Part shown: one piece after another, positions 1-10,816 of the stretch | How the letters are laid out: each line of letters begins with the position of its first letter | How positions within the stretch are numbered: the stretch's first letter is position 1 | The notes under the pieces: generated by a model | Databases searched by the model: none | What the model saw: the letters and a program-made list of their open reading frames with translations, nothing else | Told to the model about the DNA's origin: nothing | Assembly (NCBI RefSeq): GCF_000626675.1 | Contig: NZ_CP006842.1 | Coordinates: forward strand, 992,001-1,056,000 | Length of the DNA: 64,000 bases | Reading direction: 5' to 3' | DNA from: Corynebacterium glyciniphilum AJ 3170 | Lineage (GTDB): Bacteria; Actinomycetota; Actinomycetes; Mycobacteriales; Mycobacteriaceae | Translations under genes and position numbers: made by a program

Positions 1-603
1 GCACGTTCGCTGTCCCGTCCGTCGTGGAGTGGTGACGCACAGAACCTCTACGTCGTCGCCGACGGCAGGCGGGTCCACCGCCTCGAACCCACGGGATCCG
101 GCATCCAGATGGACGAGTCCACGGTGAACACCTCGGCCCTCGACAGCCTCGACATCGACGATCCCAGGATCAGTGTGTTCACGGTGTCGAGGGACGGAAC
201 GAGGGCTGCGATGCTGATCAACGGCAGACTGTTCATCAGCGTCCTGCAGCGTGACGGTGATGGAGGAGGTTCGATGACGCTCGGTACCCCGATGGAGGTC
301 GGTCAGCGGGTCGGCGACACCGCGTTGTCGGTCGACTGGCGTGACGACGGGACCCTGCTGGTGGGCACCCGGGCCAACGACGCGCCTGTGTGGGGCGTGA
401 CGGTCGATGGTTCGGAAGCGTCGCAGTTGTCCAGCCGTAATATCACCGCACCGGTGGTTGCGGTGGGGTCTGCCGGGTCTGTGCAGTACATCCTCGATTC
501 CCGGGCGATGCTGCAACTGGATGACGAGGACCCTGAGGCACGGTTCTGGCGGGAGGTCCCGGCGCTCCAGGGCGCCCGGGCGGTTCCTATCCTGTCGAAA
601 TAG
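1..603 (+). CDS. lpqB: LpqB family lipoprotein, C-terminal part (5' truncated by window edge)
   Basis: The reading frame is open from the first base to a TAG stop, about 200 residues. The sequence (alternating beta-rich stretches, WSGDAQNLYVV, VDWRDDGTLLVGT) matches the beta-propeller end of LpqB, the lipoprotein that in actinobacteria follows the mtrA-mtrB two-component genes and modulates MtrB. The N-terminal lipobox and GerMN region lie outside the window. The downstream comF-like, hpf and secA genes are the usual neighbours of lpqB in Mycobacterium and Corynebacterium, which supports the call. Full-length family members are about 580 residues, so about a third is seen here. Confidence 0.85.
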   Translation, partial: ARSLSRPSWSGDAQNLYVVADGRRVHRLEPTGSGIQMDESTVNTSALDSLDIDDPRISVFTVSRDGTRAAMLINGRLFISVLQRDGDGGGSMTLGTPMEVGQRVGDTALSVDWRDDGTLLVGTRANDAPVWGVTVDGSEASQLSSRNITAPVVAVGSAGSVQYILDSRAMLQLDDEDPEARFWREVPALQGARAVPILSK

Positions 604-647
604 GAGTAGGCATAAGTCTGGGCAGGGGACTCACGGGGAGGGAGAGG

Positions 648-1355
648 ATGGGCGCGTTTCGGGTGGGGGAACTCGCCGGTCTGGTGTGGCGTGACGACTG
701 TCTGGCCTGCGGTACGGCGGACGTGGCACCGGCGGTGGTGGGGCTGTCGCTGTGTCGGAGGTGTGCGCATGAGCTACGCCGGGTGCCGTCCCGGGTTGCG
801 GACACGTGGGCGCCACCGGTGTTCGCCGCAGGTACGTACGGGGGTGCGCACCGCGGCGTTGTTCTGGCGGCGAAGGAACAGCGGCGCACCGACGCCGTCC
901 AGGTGGCGGGCGCTGTTATGGCAGGTACCGTACGGCACCTCGTGTCCCAGGGAGTGTTGGCGGATCCGAGATTGGCTCCGCTCGTTCTTCTTCCCGCTCC
1001 CACGACCCGGCGGGCGGCGAAGGACCGGGGCGGGTGCATCGTTGAGCGGTCCGCGGAGGTGGCCCGGCGGGAACTCGGTGGGGGTGTCCATGTCGTCGCC
1101 GCGGCGACGCTCGCGCCGGGGGCTCGGGATTCAGTGGGCCTCGGACGGGGTGAGCGGACGGCCAACATCGCCGCGAATCTGCGTATCGATCCGACGGACC
1201 TGCAGCGTGCCGTCCGGATCCTCAGGGTGCCCGGGGCGACGGCCTGTCTGGTCGACGATGTCAGCACCACGGGGGCCACATTGTCGAGATTCGCCGCGGC
1301 ACTCGCGGCCCGTGGGGTGGTGACCAGTGCCGGAGTGGTGATCGCCCAGGCGTGA
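648..1355 (+). CDS. ComF family phosphoribosyltransferase-like protein
   Basis: A 235-residue protein. It has a ComF-type N-terminal zinc-ribbon-like pair of CxxC motifs (CLAC near residue 19 and CRRC near 36) and a C-terminal type I phosphoribosyltransferase fold, with the PRPP-binding loop VDDVSTTGAT near residues 203-212. A strong purine-rich site (gggagggagagg) precedes the ATG. In naturally competent bacteria ComF helps import single-stranded DNA. In actinobacteria of this synteny group it lies between lpqB and hpf and its role is unknown. It ends 170 bases before hpf. Confidence 0.85.
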   Translation: MGAFRVGELAGLVWRDDCLACGTADVAPAVVGLSLCRRCAHELRRVPSRVADTWAPPVFAAGTYGGAHRGVVLAAKEQRRTDAVQVAGAVMAGTVRHLVSQGVLADPRLAPLVLLPAPTTRRAAKDRGGCIVERSAEVARRELGGGVHVVAAATLAPGARDSVGLGRGERTANIAANLRIDPTDLQRAVRILRVPGATACLVDDVSTTGATLSRFAAALAARGVVTSAGVVIAQA

Positions 1356-1435
1356 CCGCCGGTGCTGATGAGCAGGGGGGTAGATCACCGGGGGCATGCC
1401 CGGTCACGGTCGCCCCCACGCCACGGGAACGTCGG

Positions 1436-1441
1436 TACTAT
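1436..1441 (+). promoter_or_regulatory. Candidate -10 box of hpf
   Basis: TACTAT about 85 bases before the hpf start fits a housekeeping -10 hexamer. A GGGAAC at 1425-1430 lies just upstream, but no CGTT follows at SigH spacing, so a SigH promoter is not supported here. Confidence 0.35.
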
Positions 1442-1525
1442 CGGGAGGGAAGATGTCGCCAGTAAGTAGTCGGTGGACAATCCCGTTCACCGGTGACAGG
1501 CGGCGCGGAGACCGGGAGGATGAGT

Positions 1526-2197
1526 ATGACCGTCCAGAACCAGCAGGACATCACGGCAGAGGGTGCTGCTCCGGAGGCGCAGGTGGAGATCACCGGCCGT
1601 AACGTGGAGATCCCCGAGCACTTCGCAGAGCGGGTGAACGCTAAGCTCGCCAAGGTCGAACGGCTTGATCCGACCCTCACGTACTTCCATGTGGAACTCC
1701 AGCACGAGCGTAATCCGCGGCGTGCAGACGAGTCCGACCGCATCCAGATCACCGCCACCGGCAAGGGGCACATCGCCCGCGCCGAAGCAAAGGAGGATTC
1801 CTTCTATGCCGCCCTGGAGGCGGCCATCGCCAAGATGGAGCGGTCCCTGCGCAAGGTGAAGGCCCGCCGTAAGATCTCCCGCTCGGGGCACCGCGCTCCG
1901 GTCTCCGTCGGCGAAGCCACGGCCGATCTCGTCCAGGAGGCGGAGCAGGAAGCCGCCGCAGAGCCCGGTCCTTTCGACGTGGACCCCTACGCCGAGCAGT
2001 TCCAGCCCGGGCGTGTTGTCCGTGAGAAGGAGCACCCGTCCACGCCGATCAGTGTGGATGACGCGCTGAGCGAGATGGAGTTGGTGGGCCACGACTTCTA
2101 CCTGTTCGTCAACGAGGCGACGGGTCGCCCGTCGGTGGTGTACCGCCGTCGTGCCTACGACTACGGCCTGATCGCCCTCACCGAGGACGCAGAGTAG
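1526..2197 (+). CDS. hpf: Ribosome hibernation promoting factor, long form
   Basis: A 223-residue long-form HPF that dimerises 70S ribosomes into inactive 100S particles during slow growth. The N-terminal S30AE domain (about residues 18-120, with ITGRNVEIPEHF and the basic LRKVKARRK segment) binds the decoding region. The C-terminal domain (about residues 165-223, ending VVYRRRAYDYGLIAL) is the dimerisation module found only in long HPF. The second of two close ATGs was chosen because GGGAGG at 1514-1519 is 6 bases from it, whereas it directly abuts the first (1520). A strong terminator follows. Confidence 0.93.
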   Translation: MTVQNQQDITAEGAAPEAQVEITGRNVEIPEHFAERVNAKLAKVERLDPTLTYFHVELQHERNPRRADESDRIQITATGKGHIARAEAKEDSFYAALEAAIAKMERSLRKVKARRKISRSGHRAPVSVGEATADLVQEAEQEAAAEPGPFDVDPYAEQFQPGRVVREKEHPSTPISVDDALSEMELVGHDFYLFVNEATGRPSVVYRRRAYDYGLIALTEDAE

Positions 2198-2244
2198 ACG
2201 ACGGAGACAAAAGGCAGTCGGTCGTGTACTGCCCGCACCATCCG

Positions 2245-2289
2245 GCGGTCGGCGCCCCGGGGACATCGTTCCCCCGGGGCGCCGACCGC
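2245..2289 (+). terminator. Strong hairpin terminator after hpf
   Basis: An 18-bp perfect stem (2245-2262 with 2272-2289, core GCGCCCCGGGG) with a 9-base loop. It lies 48 bases past the hpf stop and separates hpf from secA. There is no U-tract, as is common in high-GC actinobacteria. Confidence 0.75.
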
Positions 2290-2344
2290 ATCGTGCGTAC
2301 GGCATGTCAGCAATCTCCTGCTGTGCAAGCCACGGTGGCGGAGG

Positions 2345-2350
2345 TAGACT
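2345..2350 (+). promoter_or_regulatory. Candidate -10 box for the secA transcript
   Basis: TAGACT lies downstream of the hpf terminator and 117 bases before the secA start, at a plausible place for secA's own promoter. No clear -35 was identified. Confidence 0.35.
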
Positions 2351-2396
2351 GAAAGACTGATCTCGCATGGGTGCAGTCGTACCGGTGCAAGACTCC

Positions 2397-2430
2397 GAGC
2401 AAGAACGTGAGCAAGAACGCCAGCAAGAAC
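2397..2430 (+). repeat. Three 12-bp direct repeats in the secA leader
   Basis: The unit GAGCAAGAACGY occurs at 2397 and 2409, with a third, slightly diverged copy (CAGCAAGAAC) at 2421. The period of 12 keeps any reading frame intact. Confidence 0.85.
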
Positions 2431-2466
2431 CCACAGGTGCAACACAAGGTAAGGGACGAGTAGCAC

Positions 2467-5094
<2,628 letters not shown>

Positions 5095-5101
5095 ATCCGG
5101 C

Positions 5102-5647
5102 TCAGATCAGGGTCACCGTCTCGATGCGCCACTGCCCCTCGTAGCGCGCGAGGTGGCCGGCGACGGCGCGGACCCGGTTGCCGTAGGCGACGCTGGCGGT
5201 GAACGTCAACCGGTCGGGGTGAGTGGGCGGCAGGTGGACGCTCAGCACCCGCGACACCGTGCGTGGTGGGATGGCTCCGGGTGCGGGGCGGGCATCGCGG
5301 ATCCGGCCACGCAGCTCGTCGGCCACACGTGGCGAGAACGGACCTTTCCGGAGGACGGACACCGGACGACGACCATCGAGGACCTCCAGCCAGACGTTCA
5401 CGAGCATCCCCACGCGGGCACGCACTTCAGGCGCGGGTGGAACGCTCTCAGAAGGAGACAGCACCGTGCCGTCCACGGAGGACGGTTCCGTGTCCTCTGG
5501 TCGCCGACGCGGAACGGCGGAGTTCCGCACCGCCTCGACAGCAGGTCCCGGACGGCGGAGATAGACCAGCCCCGGCACCGCTTCATATCGCGTCCTCGCT
5601 GGTGTCGCAGGTGTCTTTTCGTCGGTGTTCCCCGGTACAGCCCCCAT
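5102..5647 (-). CDS. Rv3235 family protein
   Basis: A 181-residue protein of unknown function belonging to the Rv3235 family, which is typically encoded near secA1. Residues 1-75 are low-complexity and Pro/Arg-rich. The conserved part (about 90-181) contains VGMLVNVWLEVLDGRRPVSV, then LSPRV-like spacing (FSPRVADEL) and a C-terminal GQWRIETVTLI. The fold resembles small cystatin/NTF2-like proteins, but no catalytic motif is visible. The ATG at 5647 was preferred to a GTG at 5677 because a TATCAT -10 box sits 8 bases before it, implying leaderless initiation. It faces the HAD gene divergently across only 40 bases. Confidence 0.75.
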   Translation of the reverse strand: MGAVPGNTDEKTPATPARTRYEAVPGLVYLRRPGPAVEAVRNSAVPRRRPEDTEPSSVDGTVLSPSESVPPAPEVRARVGMLVNVWLEVLDGRRPVSVLRKGPFSPRVADELRGRIRDARPAPGAIPPRTVSRVLSVHLPPTHPDRLTFTASVAYGNRVRAVAGHLARYEGQWRIETVTLI

Positions 5648-5655
5648 GCTCGACG

Positions 5656-5661
5656 ATGATA
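5656..5661 (-). promoter_or_regulatory. -10 box (TATCAT) of the Rv3235-family gene
   Basis: On the minus strand TATCAT is followed by 8 bases and the ATG at 5647. No ribosome-binding site intervenes. Confidence 0.5.
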
Positions 5662-5674
5662 GCGCCCAGCGTGG

Positions 5675-5680
5675 CACAAT
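5675..5680 (+). promoter_or_regulatory. Weak -10 box (CACAAT) of the HAD gene
   Basis: CACAAT is 7 bases before the ATG at 5688. The same hexamer at the same distance precedes perM. Confidence 0.35.
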
Positions 5681-5687
5681 GTGAGAT

Positions 5688-6098
5688 ATGCGAGCATTGA
5701 TTGTGGACTACTGTGGCGTCCTCGACGGAGCGGAGGAGGATCGTCGTCGTTGGCGAAAGGTCCTCACCGCGGCCAGGGACGCCGGTTATGGAACGGCGAT
5801 CCTCTCGAACGATCCGGGTGGTCCCGGTGCAGACCCGATCCGTACGTGGCAGGAGGCCGGGTATGTCGACACCGTCGTGCTGTCCGGTGAGGTCGGTGTG
5901 GACAAGCCCGACCCCGAGATCTTCATGATCACCGCGGACCGGCTCGAGGTGGATGTGAGCGACTGCATCCTCGTGGATGACTCGATCCTGAATATCAAGG
6001 GTGCGGTGGAGTCCGGGCTGATCGGTGTGTACTACCAGCAGTTTGACCGTGCAATCGTGGAGATCTCCGGGCTGCTCGGGCTGGAAGGGACCTACTAG
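5688..6098 (+). CDS. HAD-superfamily hydrolase (subfamily IA-like)
   Basis: A 136-residue compact HAD protein. Motif I is LIVDYCGVLDG, with the nucleophile Asp at residue 7; the usual second Asp (general acid) is absent, as in many DFGGVL-type family members. Motif II is ILSNDP near 44-49, motif III the Lys in VDKPDPEIF near residue 73, and motif IV ILVDDSILNIKGA near 95-107. The cap domain is almost absent, so it may act on a large or flexible substrate, or be only weakly catalytic. It is followed one base later by the DUF6912 gene, so the two are probably cotranscribed. Confidence 0.85.
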   Translation: MRALIVDYCGVLDGAEEDRRRWRKVLTAARDAGYGTAILSNDPGGPGADPIRTWQEAGYVDTVVLSGEVGVDKPDPEIFMITADRLEVDVSDCILVDDSILNIKGAVESGLIGVYYQQFDRAIVEISGLLGLEGTY

Positions 6099-6099
6099 G

Positions 6100-6606
6100 A
6101 TGCGCGTCTTCGTGCCCGCGACGTTCGACATGCTCGGCGCCCTCGCCCGTGACGGGAAGATGCCCGCGCGCTCAGGGATAGGCTTTGCCCTGACCCCCGC
6201 GCTGAGGGAGTTCTACACTGCCGGTGATGATGAGGAGATGTCGTATGCGGCGTTCCTCGAAGCTGCCCGGGCGTCCCTCCGTCTACTGGGCATCGGTGAC
6301 GAAGAACGTTTCCCGCACCGGCGGGTCGTGGTCTCCGTCGATCTGGACGACGGCGCCGTCACTCCGGAGCCGGACAAGGGGGAGTCCGTCGTCAGGCTGG
6401 ATTCACCGGTGATCTCGGTGGATGACCTGGCGGCGATTCATGTCGACGACGAGGGGAATGAACCCGCCACGGCGGCGGCGATCGAGGCCGTCGACGCTGC
6501 TGATCTCGGTGACGAGGATGCGGAGATCACCCTCGGTGACTGCGAGGACAACCTGATGAGCTGGTACGACTCGCGCGAGCTCGGGGTGCTTGTGGACCTG
6601 ATGTAG
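6100..6606 (+). CDS. DUF6912 family protein
   Basis: A 168-residue acidic protein starting MRVFVPATFDMLGALARDG, the conserved opening of a small actinobacterial family of unknown function. The middle (FYTAGDDEEMSYAAFLEAARASL) is alpha-helical, and the end (DLMSWYDSRELGVLVDL-like) is conserved. The ATG at 6100 follows the HAD stop by one base and was chosen for this tight coupling. No catalytic motif is seen. The gene is closed by a strong terminator. Confidence 0.8.
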   Translation: MRVFVPATFDMLGALARDGKMPARSGIGFALTPALREFYTAGDDEEMSYAAFLEAARASLRLLGIGDEERFPHRRVVVSVDLDDGAVTPEPDKGESVVRLDSPVISVDDLAAIHVDDEGNEPATAAAIEAVDAADLGDEDAEITLGDCEDNLMSWYDSRELGVLVDLM

Positions 6607-6619
6607 GTGCACGCGGATG

Positions 6620-6656
6620 AAGGCCCGCCCCACCGGATAACGGGTGGGGCGGGCCT
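6620..6656 (+). terminator. Bidirectional terminator between DUF6912 gene and katG
   Basis: AAGGCCCGCCCCACC pairs with GGTGGGGCGGGCCTT across a short loop. It sits between convergent genes and ends in CTT on one strand and a pyrimidine-poor stretch on the other. Confidence 0.8.
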
Positions 6657-6682
6657 TCTGCGCGCCCAGCGGCGCTGTAGCG

Positions 6683-8965
6683 TCAGCCGTGCAGGTCGAA
6701 GCGGTCGGCTTCGGTGACCTTGACCCAGGCCGCGACGAAGTCGGCGACGAACTTCTCTGTCGCGTCATCGCTGGCGTAGACCTCGGCCTGGGCGCGCAAC
6801 TCGGAGTTCGAGGCGAAGACCAGGTCGGCCCGGGTGCCGGTCCACTTCGCTTCGCCGGTCTCGCCGTCGGTGCAGCGGAAGACCGTCGCGTCGTCGTCGG
6901 TGGCGACCCAGTCGTTGCCGAGTTCCAGGAGGTTGATGAAGAAATCGGTACTGAGCACACCGGGACGGTCCGTGAGGACACCATGGTCGGTGGATCCGTA
7001 AGTGGCACCCAGGGCACGCAGGCCGCCGACGAGCACGGTCATCTGCGGCGCGGTGAGACCCAGCAGGTCAGCCTTGTCGATGAGCAGGTGCTCGGCGGGG
7101 ATGTCGAGGTCGGTGTTCTGATAATTGCGGAACCCGTCCGCCTGCGGCTCCAGGTAGGAGAAGGACTCGACGTCGGTCTGTTCCTGAGTGGCGTCCACCC
7201 GGCCGGGGGTGAAGGGGACGGACACCTCGGTGCCGGCCTCGGCAGCGGCCTTCTCGATCGCGGCGTTGCCCGCCAGGACGATCACGTCGGCCAGGGACAG
7301 GTGCCGTGGGGCGCTGTCCACGTTGAAGTCGTTGCGGATCGACTCCAGCACCGTCAGCACCTCGGCGAGCTGAGCGGGTTCGTTGGCCTCCCAGCTGCGC
7401 TGGGGCTCGAGACGGATCCGGGCACCGTTCGCTCCACCACGGAAATCCGTCCTGCGGAAGGTGGACGCAGACGCCCAGGCGGTCTTCACCAGTTGGCTGA
7501 CGCTGAGCCCGGAGTCGAGGACGGTCTTCTTGAGTGTCTCGATGTCCTTGGACGTGACGGGCTCGCCTTCGACGCCGGGCAGCGGATCCTGCCAGATGAG
7601 GTCCTCGGCGGGGACCTCCGGGCCCAGGTACCGTGACTTCGGTCCCATGTCGCGGTGGGTCAGTTTGAACCATGCGCGGGCGAAGGCGTCGTTGAGGGCG
7701 TTCTGGTCATCCTTGAAACGGCGGGAGATTTTCTCGTAGCTCGGGTCGACGCGCAGAGAGATGTCGGTGGTCAGCATGCGCGGCTCGCGACGCCCCGCGG
7801 AGTGCGCCATGGGAACCATGTCCGCTCCGCCGCCGTCCTTCGGCCGCCAGTGGAAGTGTCCGCCTTCACCCGTGGTGAGTTCCCACTCATAGGCGAAGAG
7901 GATGTGGAAGAACTCGTTGTCCCACCGGGTGGGGTGGTAGGTCCAGGTGACCTCAAGGCCCGAGGTGATCTGGTCGTCACCCTTGCCCTCGCCGTGGTGG
8001 TTCTGCCATCCCAGTCCCTGACGGTCCAGCGACGCTGCCTCGGGGTCGGGGCCGACATTGTCCTCGTCGTCGGGCGCCGCACCGTGGGTCTTGCCGAAGG
8101 TATGTCCACCGGCGATGAGCGCGACGGTTTCCTCGTCGTTCATGCCCATCCGACCGAAGGTCTCGCGAATGTCGTGGGCGGCGGCGGCCGGGTCGGGGTT
8201 TCCCTCCGGGCCTTCCGGGTTGACGTAGATCAGGCCCATGGTCGTGGCACCGAACGGCTTCTGCAGGTCGCGGGAGGTGTCGTTGGTGCCGCTGTACCGT
8301 GCGTCCGTACCGAGCCAGTCGGTTTCCGACCCCCAGTAGACGTCCTCAGGCTCCCAGACGTCCTCACGGCCGCCGCTGTAGCCGAAGGTTTCGAATCCCA
8401 TCGACTCGAGGGCGACATTGCCCGCCAGGATCATCAGGTCGCCCCACGACAGGTTCTGGCCGTACTTCTTCTTCACCGGCCACAGGACCCGCCGTGCCTT
8501 GTCCAGGCCCACATTGTCCGGCCAGCTGTTCAGCGGGGCGAAACGCTGCTGTCCGGCGCCGCCACCTCCGCGGCCGTCATGCGAACGGTAGGTGCCGGCC
8601 GAGTGCCACGCCATCCGGATGATCAGGGGACCGTAGTGGCCGAAGTCCGCCGGCCACCATGACTGCGAGGTGGTGAGGACATCCTCGATGTCCTTCTTGA
8701 CCTGGGGAAGGTCCAGCTGGCTGAATGCTTCAGCGTAATTGAAGTCGGCCGGCGTGGGGCGGACCTCCTGGGGGTTGTGGGCCAGCAGACGGACGTTTAG
8801 ACGTTTCGGCCACCACCGCTGATTCGCGTTACCTTCGGTAGGGAGGGGGAGTCGGGAGCCCTGGGCCTCGCCGCGCTCGGCCTGGGACTCCTGCGGCGCG
8901 TGGCCACCTTGCGGGGTGTGGCCGCCGCCGTGGGCGACAGGGCAGCCGGACATCGGGTCAGTCAT
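6683..8965 (-). CDS. katG: Catalase-peroxidase KatG
   Basis: A 760-residue bifunctional heme catalase-peroxidase that removes hydrogen peroxide and organic peroxides. The distal side has Arg117, Trp120 and His121 in MAWHSAGTY. The covalent Met-Tyr-Trp adduct is predicted from Trp120, Tyr247 (IYVNPEG) and Met273 (GRMGMNDEE). The proximal heme ligand is His288 in [10 protein letters not shown]. The duplicated, heme-free C-terminal domain is complete. The start is MTDPMSGCP, with AGGAGAA 5 bases upstream; longer frames upstream are out-of-context. Its start overlaps the end of furA, so it is cotranscribed with and probably repressed by FurA, as in mycobacteria. Confidence 0.98.
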   Translation of the reverse strand: MTDPMSGCPVAHGGGHTPQGGHAPQESQAERGEAQGSRLPLPTEGNANQRWWPKRLNVRLLAHNPQEVRPTPADFNYAEAFSQLDLPQVKKDIEDVLTTSQSWWPADFGHYGPLIIRMAWHSAGTYRSHDGRGGGGAGQQRFAPLNSWPDNVGLDKARRVLWPVKKKYGQNLSWGDLMILAGNVALESMGFETFGYSGGREDVWEPEDVYWGSETDWLGTDARYSGTNDTSRDLQKPFGATTMGLIYVNPEGPEGNPDPAAAAHDIRETFGRMGMNDEETVALIAGGHTFGKTHGAAPDDEDNVGPDPEAASLDRQGLGWQNHHGEGKGDDQITSGLEVTWTYHPTRWDNEFFHILFAYEWELTTGEGGHFHWRPKDGGGADMVPMAHSAGRREPRMLTTDISLRVDPSYEKISRRFKDDQNALNDAFARAWFKLTHRDMGPKSRYLGPEVPAEDLIWQDPLPGVEGEPVTSKDIETLKKTVLDSGLSVSQLVKTAWASASTFRRTDFRGGANGARIRLEPQRSWEANEPAQLAEVLTVLESIRNDFNVDSAPRHLSLADVIVLAGNAAIEKAAAEAGTEVSVPFTPGRVDATQEQTDVESFSYLEPQADGFRNYQNTDLDIPAEHLLIDKADLLGLTAPQMTVLVGGLRALGATYGSTDHGVLTDRPGVLSTDFFINLLELGNDWVATDDDATVFRCTDGETGEAKWTGTRADLVFASNSELRAQAEVYASDDATEKFVADFVAAWVKVTEADRFDLHG

Positions 8966-9437
8966 GGTTCTTCTCCTGGGTGTGGGTCGTGGAGCGGGTG
9001 TTCTCTGTGGCGGCGCAGTCCGTGCAGATGGCGCGGAACATGACCTCGGCCGAGAGCACGGTGTGCATACCGTGGCCGTCAGCCGGGGTAAGGCAGGGGG
9101 CATGGCCGACGACGCATTCGACGTCCTCGAGCCGTCCGCACACCACACACTGGATGTGGTGGTGGTTGTCCTCCCGGTTTGTCTCGAAACGAGCCGCGCC
9201 GGAGCCGGGGAGGTCGATGCGGCGGAGGAGGCCGCGCGCGCTCAGATCGTTCACGACATTGTGGACGGACTGCATGGAGACCGTGGGCAGCTCCGCACTG
9301 ATGCCAGAGTGCACTTGTGCGGCGGTGCTGTGCGGATGGTCGTGCAGATACCGCAGGGAGGCGACGCGGCCCGGTGTGGCCCGGAGGCCCAGTTGTCTCA
9401 CCTGCTCTGCCCAGGATGCTGTCGGATCTGTGCGCAT
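8958..9437 (-). CDS. furA: Fur-family repressor FurA, regulator of katG
   Basis: A 159-residue Fur-like metalloregulator. It has an N-terminal winged helix (about residues 10-85), a metal-binding segment [11 protein letters not shown] near 105-115, and a second CxxC (CTDC) near 138-141 for structural zinc. In mycobacteria FurA represses its own operon with katG and is relieved by oxidative stress. The same arrangement here, with an 8-base furA-katG overlap, implies the same job. The upstream region is unusually AT-rich for this genome and probably holds the operator. Confidence 0.93.
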   Translation of the reverse strand: MRTDPTASWAEQVRQLGLRATPGRVASLRYLHDHPHSTAAQVHSGISAELPTVSMQSVHNVVNDLSARGLLRRIDLPGSGAARFETNREDNHHHIQCVVCGRLEDVECVVGHAPCLTPADGHGMHTVLSAEVMFRAICTDCAATENTRSTTHTQEKNHD

Positions 9438-9454
9438 GACTTCACCGTACCGTC

Positions 9455-9497
9455 AGTTTTTAACCTTCACAACTTTGAATTAATAAAAATAGATTGG
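9455..9497 (-). promoter_or_regulatory. AT-rich furA-katG promoter/operator region
   Basis: The stretch between about 9455 and 9497 is largely A/T (it includes TTAATAAAAATAG), in sharp contrast to its GC-rich surroundings. It lies directly upstream of furA. FurA operators in actinobacteria are AT-rich, so this is the best candidate; an exact box could not be assigned by eye. Confidence 0.5.
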
Positions 9498-9568
9498 TAT
9501 TGGTTGCGCTGCTGGCCGGGGGTGGTGGTGCAGACTCGGACCTGGCGTCCGGGGAGACGTGCATCCTT

Positions 9569-9574
9569 TAAGCT
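9569..9574 (+). promoter_or_regulatory. -10 box (TAAGCT) of the EF-Tu domain 2-like gene
   Basis: TAAGCT is 6 bases before the ATG at 9581, with no ribosome-binding site between. Confidence 0.5.
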
Positions 9575-9580
9575 CGAGTC

Positions 9581-9970
9581 ATGGGATTGTTCGGCAAGAA
9601 GCCTAAACCTCTGGACGGGACCGTCGACCCGGCTGCTCCGTTCGTGTTCCGTGTCGGTGACGTGTTCACGATCACCGGTAAAGGGAGGGTGTTCACCGGG
9701 ACCGTAGAGTCCGGTTCCGTCGCTGTGAATGCTCCCGCAACTCTGCTGGTCGGCGACCGCATCCTGTTCGGGAAGGTCAAGCGACTGGAAAGCCGGAGGG
9801 ACAGGAATCCGGTCGTGCTCATTGCTGGTGATGTCGGCGCGATCGAGCTCGAGGGTATCGACACCAACGACCTCCCGCTGCGCGTCTACGGTGGTCAGAT
9901 GATCGTGGACACCGGTGCGCTGATGGGGGCGGTGATCCGGTCTCGGCAGTCGTCCGGTGTTACGCCCTAG
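9581..9970 (+). CDS. Free-standing EF-Tu domain 2-like beta-barrel protein
   Basis: A 129-residue protein. The core (about residues 25-100) resembles domain 2 of translational GTPases: FRVGDVFTITGKGRVFTGTVESG matches the EF-Tu pattern (I/V)EDVFxIxGRGTVxTGRVExG. It then has a VGDRI turn, a KRLESRR segment at the place of the EF-Tu IExF/K loop, and GDVGAIELEGIDTNDLP, which matches the GDNVGxLLRGixxxdv motif. There is no GTPase domain and no domain 3. The function is unknown; it could bind aminoacyl-tRNA ends or simply reuse the barrel. The stop overlaps the convergent TetR gene by 4 bases. Confidence 0.75.
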   Translation: MGLFGKKPKPLDGTVDPAAPFVFRVGDVFTITGKGRVFTGTVESGSVAVNAPATLLVGDRILFGKVKRLESRRDRNPVVLIAGDVGAIELEGIDTNDLPLRVYGGQMIVDTGALMGAVIRSRQSSGVTP

Positions 9971-10710
9971 TGGCTGCCCTGTCGGCCGATGAGTGTGGCT
10001 GTGCCGTCCAGGAGCAGCTCCAGACCGAAGGTGAAGTTCTCCTCCCAGTCGGCGTCGAAAGCGTCCTCGGCGACCGATGCCGTTGTCGGATACTGTCCCG
10101 ACTCCATGGCTCTGGCCAGGGTCGCGCCTTGGTGCCGCCAGAACTCTTCGTCACTGATGCCGGTGAGGGCGGCGCTGTTCGTGTAGAGCAGCTCCTGACG
10201 GACGGCGCCGTGGATGTAGGAGTCCAATGAGGTGGTCAGGTTCATCTTCTCCCGGTCGCTCAGGGGCAGGTCACGGACTCCCGACATGAACAGTTCCAGG
10301 TCGGCGAGGCTGTTGGGCCCCAGGACCGGACGGCTCCAGTTGGCCTGCAATGTCCAGGGGTGTGCCAGGTACATCCGGCGGGCTTCGTGTGCGGTGGTGG
10401 TGAGAAAGGTCCGCCACCCCTGATGGCGTGCCTGTTCCCGGGATGGTGTGGGGCCGACCACGCTGTCGAGCATCAGATTGAGGAGTTCTGTCTTGGAGGG
10501 GACGTAGCGGTAGAGCGACATTGTCCCGACGCCGAGTTTCTGGGCGAGTGCCCGCATTGACAGGGCGTCGACCCCCGCATCGTCGGCAAGTTCAACAGCG
10601 GCGGTCACGATCTGCGCGAGAGTCAGACTTCGCCGGGGGCCCTTCTCGCGTTCGGGAAGCCCGTCCCACAGGAGGCGGAGACTTTCGGCCAGGGGATTCG
10701 TGTCGGTCAT
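9967..10710 (-). CDS. TetR/AcrR family repressor
   Basis: A 247-residue regulator. The N-terminal helix-turn-helix is at about residues 22-75 (LTLAQIVTAAVELADDAGV, then MRALAQKLGVGTMSLYRYVPSKTELL). The C-terminal ligand domain (about 85-245) resembles the TetR_C family of tetracycline-type repressors. The start MTDTNPLAESL has GGAAGG 4 bases upstream. It is divergent from a DrrAB-like exporter, and two palindromes lie in the shared promoter region, so it very likely represses the exporter and itself until an exported compound binds. Confidence 0.9.
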   Translation of the reverse strand: MTDTNPLAESLRLLWDGLPEREKGPRRSLTLAQIVTAAVELADDAGVDALSMRALAQKLGVGTMSLYRYVPSKTELLNLMLDSVVGPTPSREQARHQGWRTFLTTTAHEARRMYLAHPWTLQANWSRPVLGPNSLADLELFMSGVRDLPLSDREKMNLTTSLDSYIHGAVRQELLYTNSAALTGISDEEFWRHQGATLARAMESGQYPTTASVAEDAFDADWEENFTFGLELLLDGTATLIGRQGSH

Positions 10711-10746
10711 GGGGCCTTCCGTGGGGGACTCTTGTCTACTGCAGAC

Positions 10747-10761
10747 ACTGTACGCTACAGT
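10747..10761. promoter_or_regulatory. TetR operator candidate 1 (perfect 15-bp palindrome)
   Basis: ACTGTA-CGC-TACAGT is a perfect inverted repeat 36 bases upstream of the tetR ATG. Either half could also serve as a -10 (TACAGT), so binding would block transcription. Confidence 0.7.
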
Positions 10762-10764
10762 ACA

Positions 10765-10793
10765 GGGTACGACGTACGCCGTACGTTGTACCC
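10765..10793. promoter_or_regulatory. TetR operator candidate 2 (29-bp palindrome)
   Basis: A 14-1-14 inverted repeat, GGGTACGACGTACG against CGTACGTTGTACCC, with 13 of 14 pairs matching. It ends 23 bases before the exporter ATPase start, an ideal place for repression. Confidence 0.85.
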
Positions 10794-10816
10794 ATATGAG
10801 AACAGGGTGGTGGACC

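Noticed and set aside
1425..1430. GGGAAC before hpf as a SigH -35
   Set aside because: No CGTT follows at 16-17 bases; a housekeeping TACTAT fits better.
6644..8662. Long plus-strand frames opposite katG
   Set aside because: KatG is unambiguous on the minus strand; the opposite frames arise from GC-rich codon bias.
8966..9148. An N-terminal extension of katG to 9148
   Set aside because: The added residues overlap furA and resemble no KatG; AGGAGAA marks the ATG at 8965.
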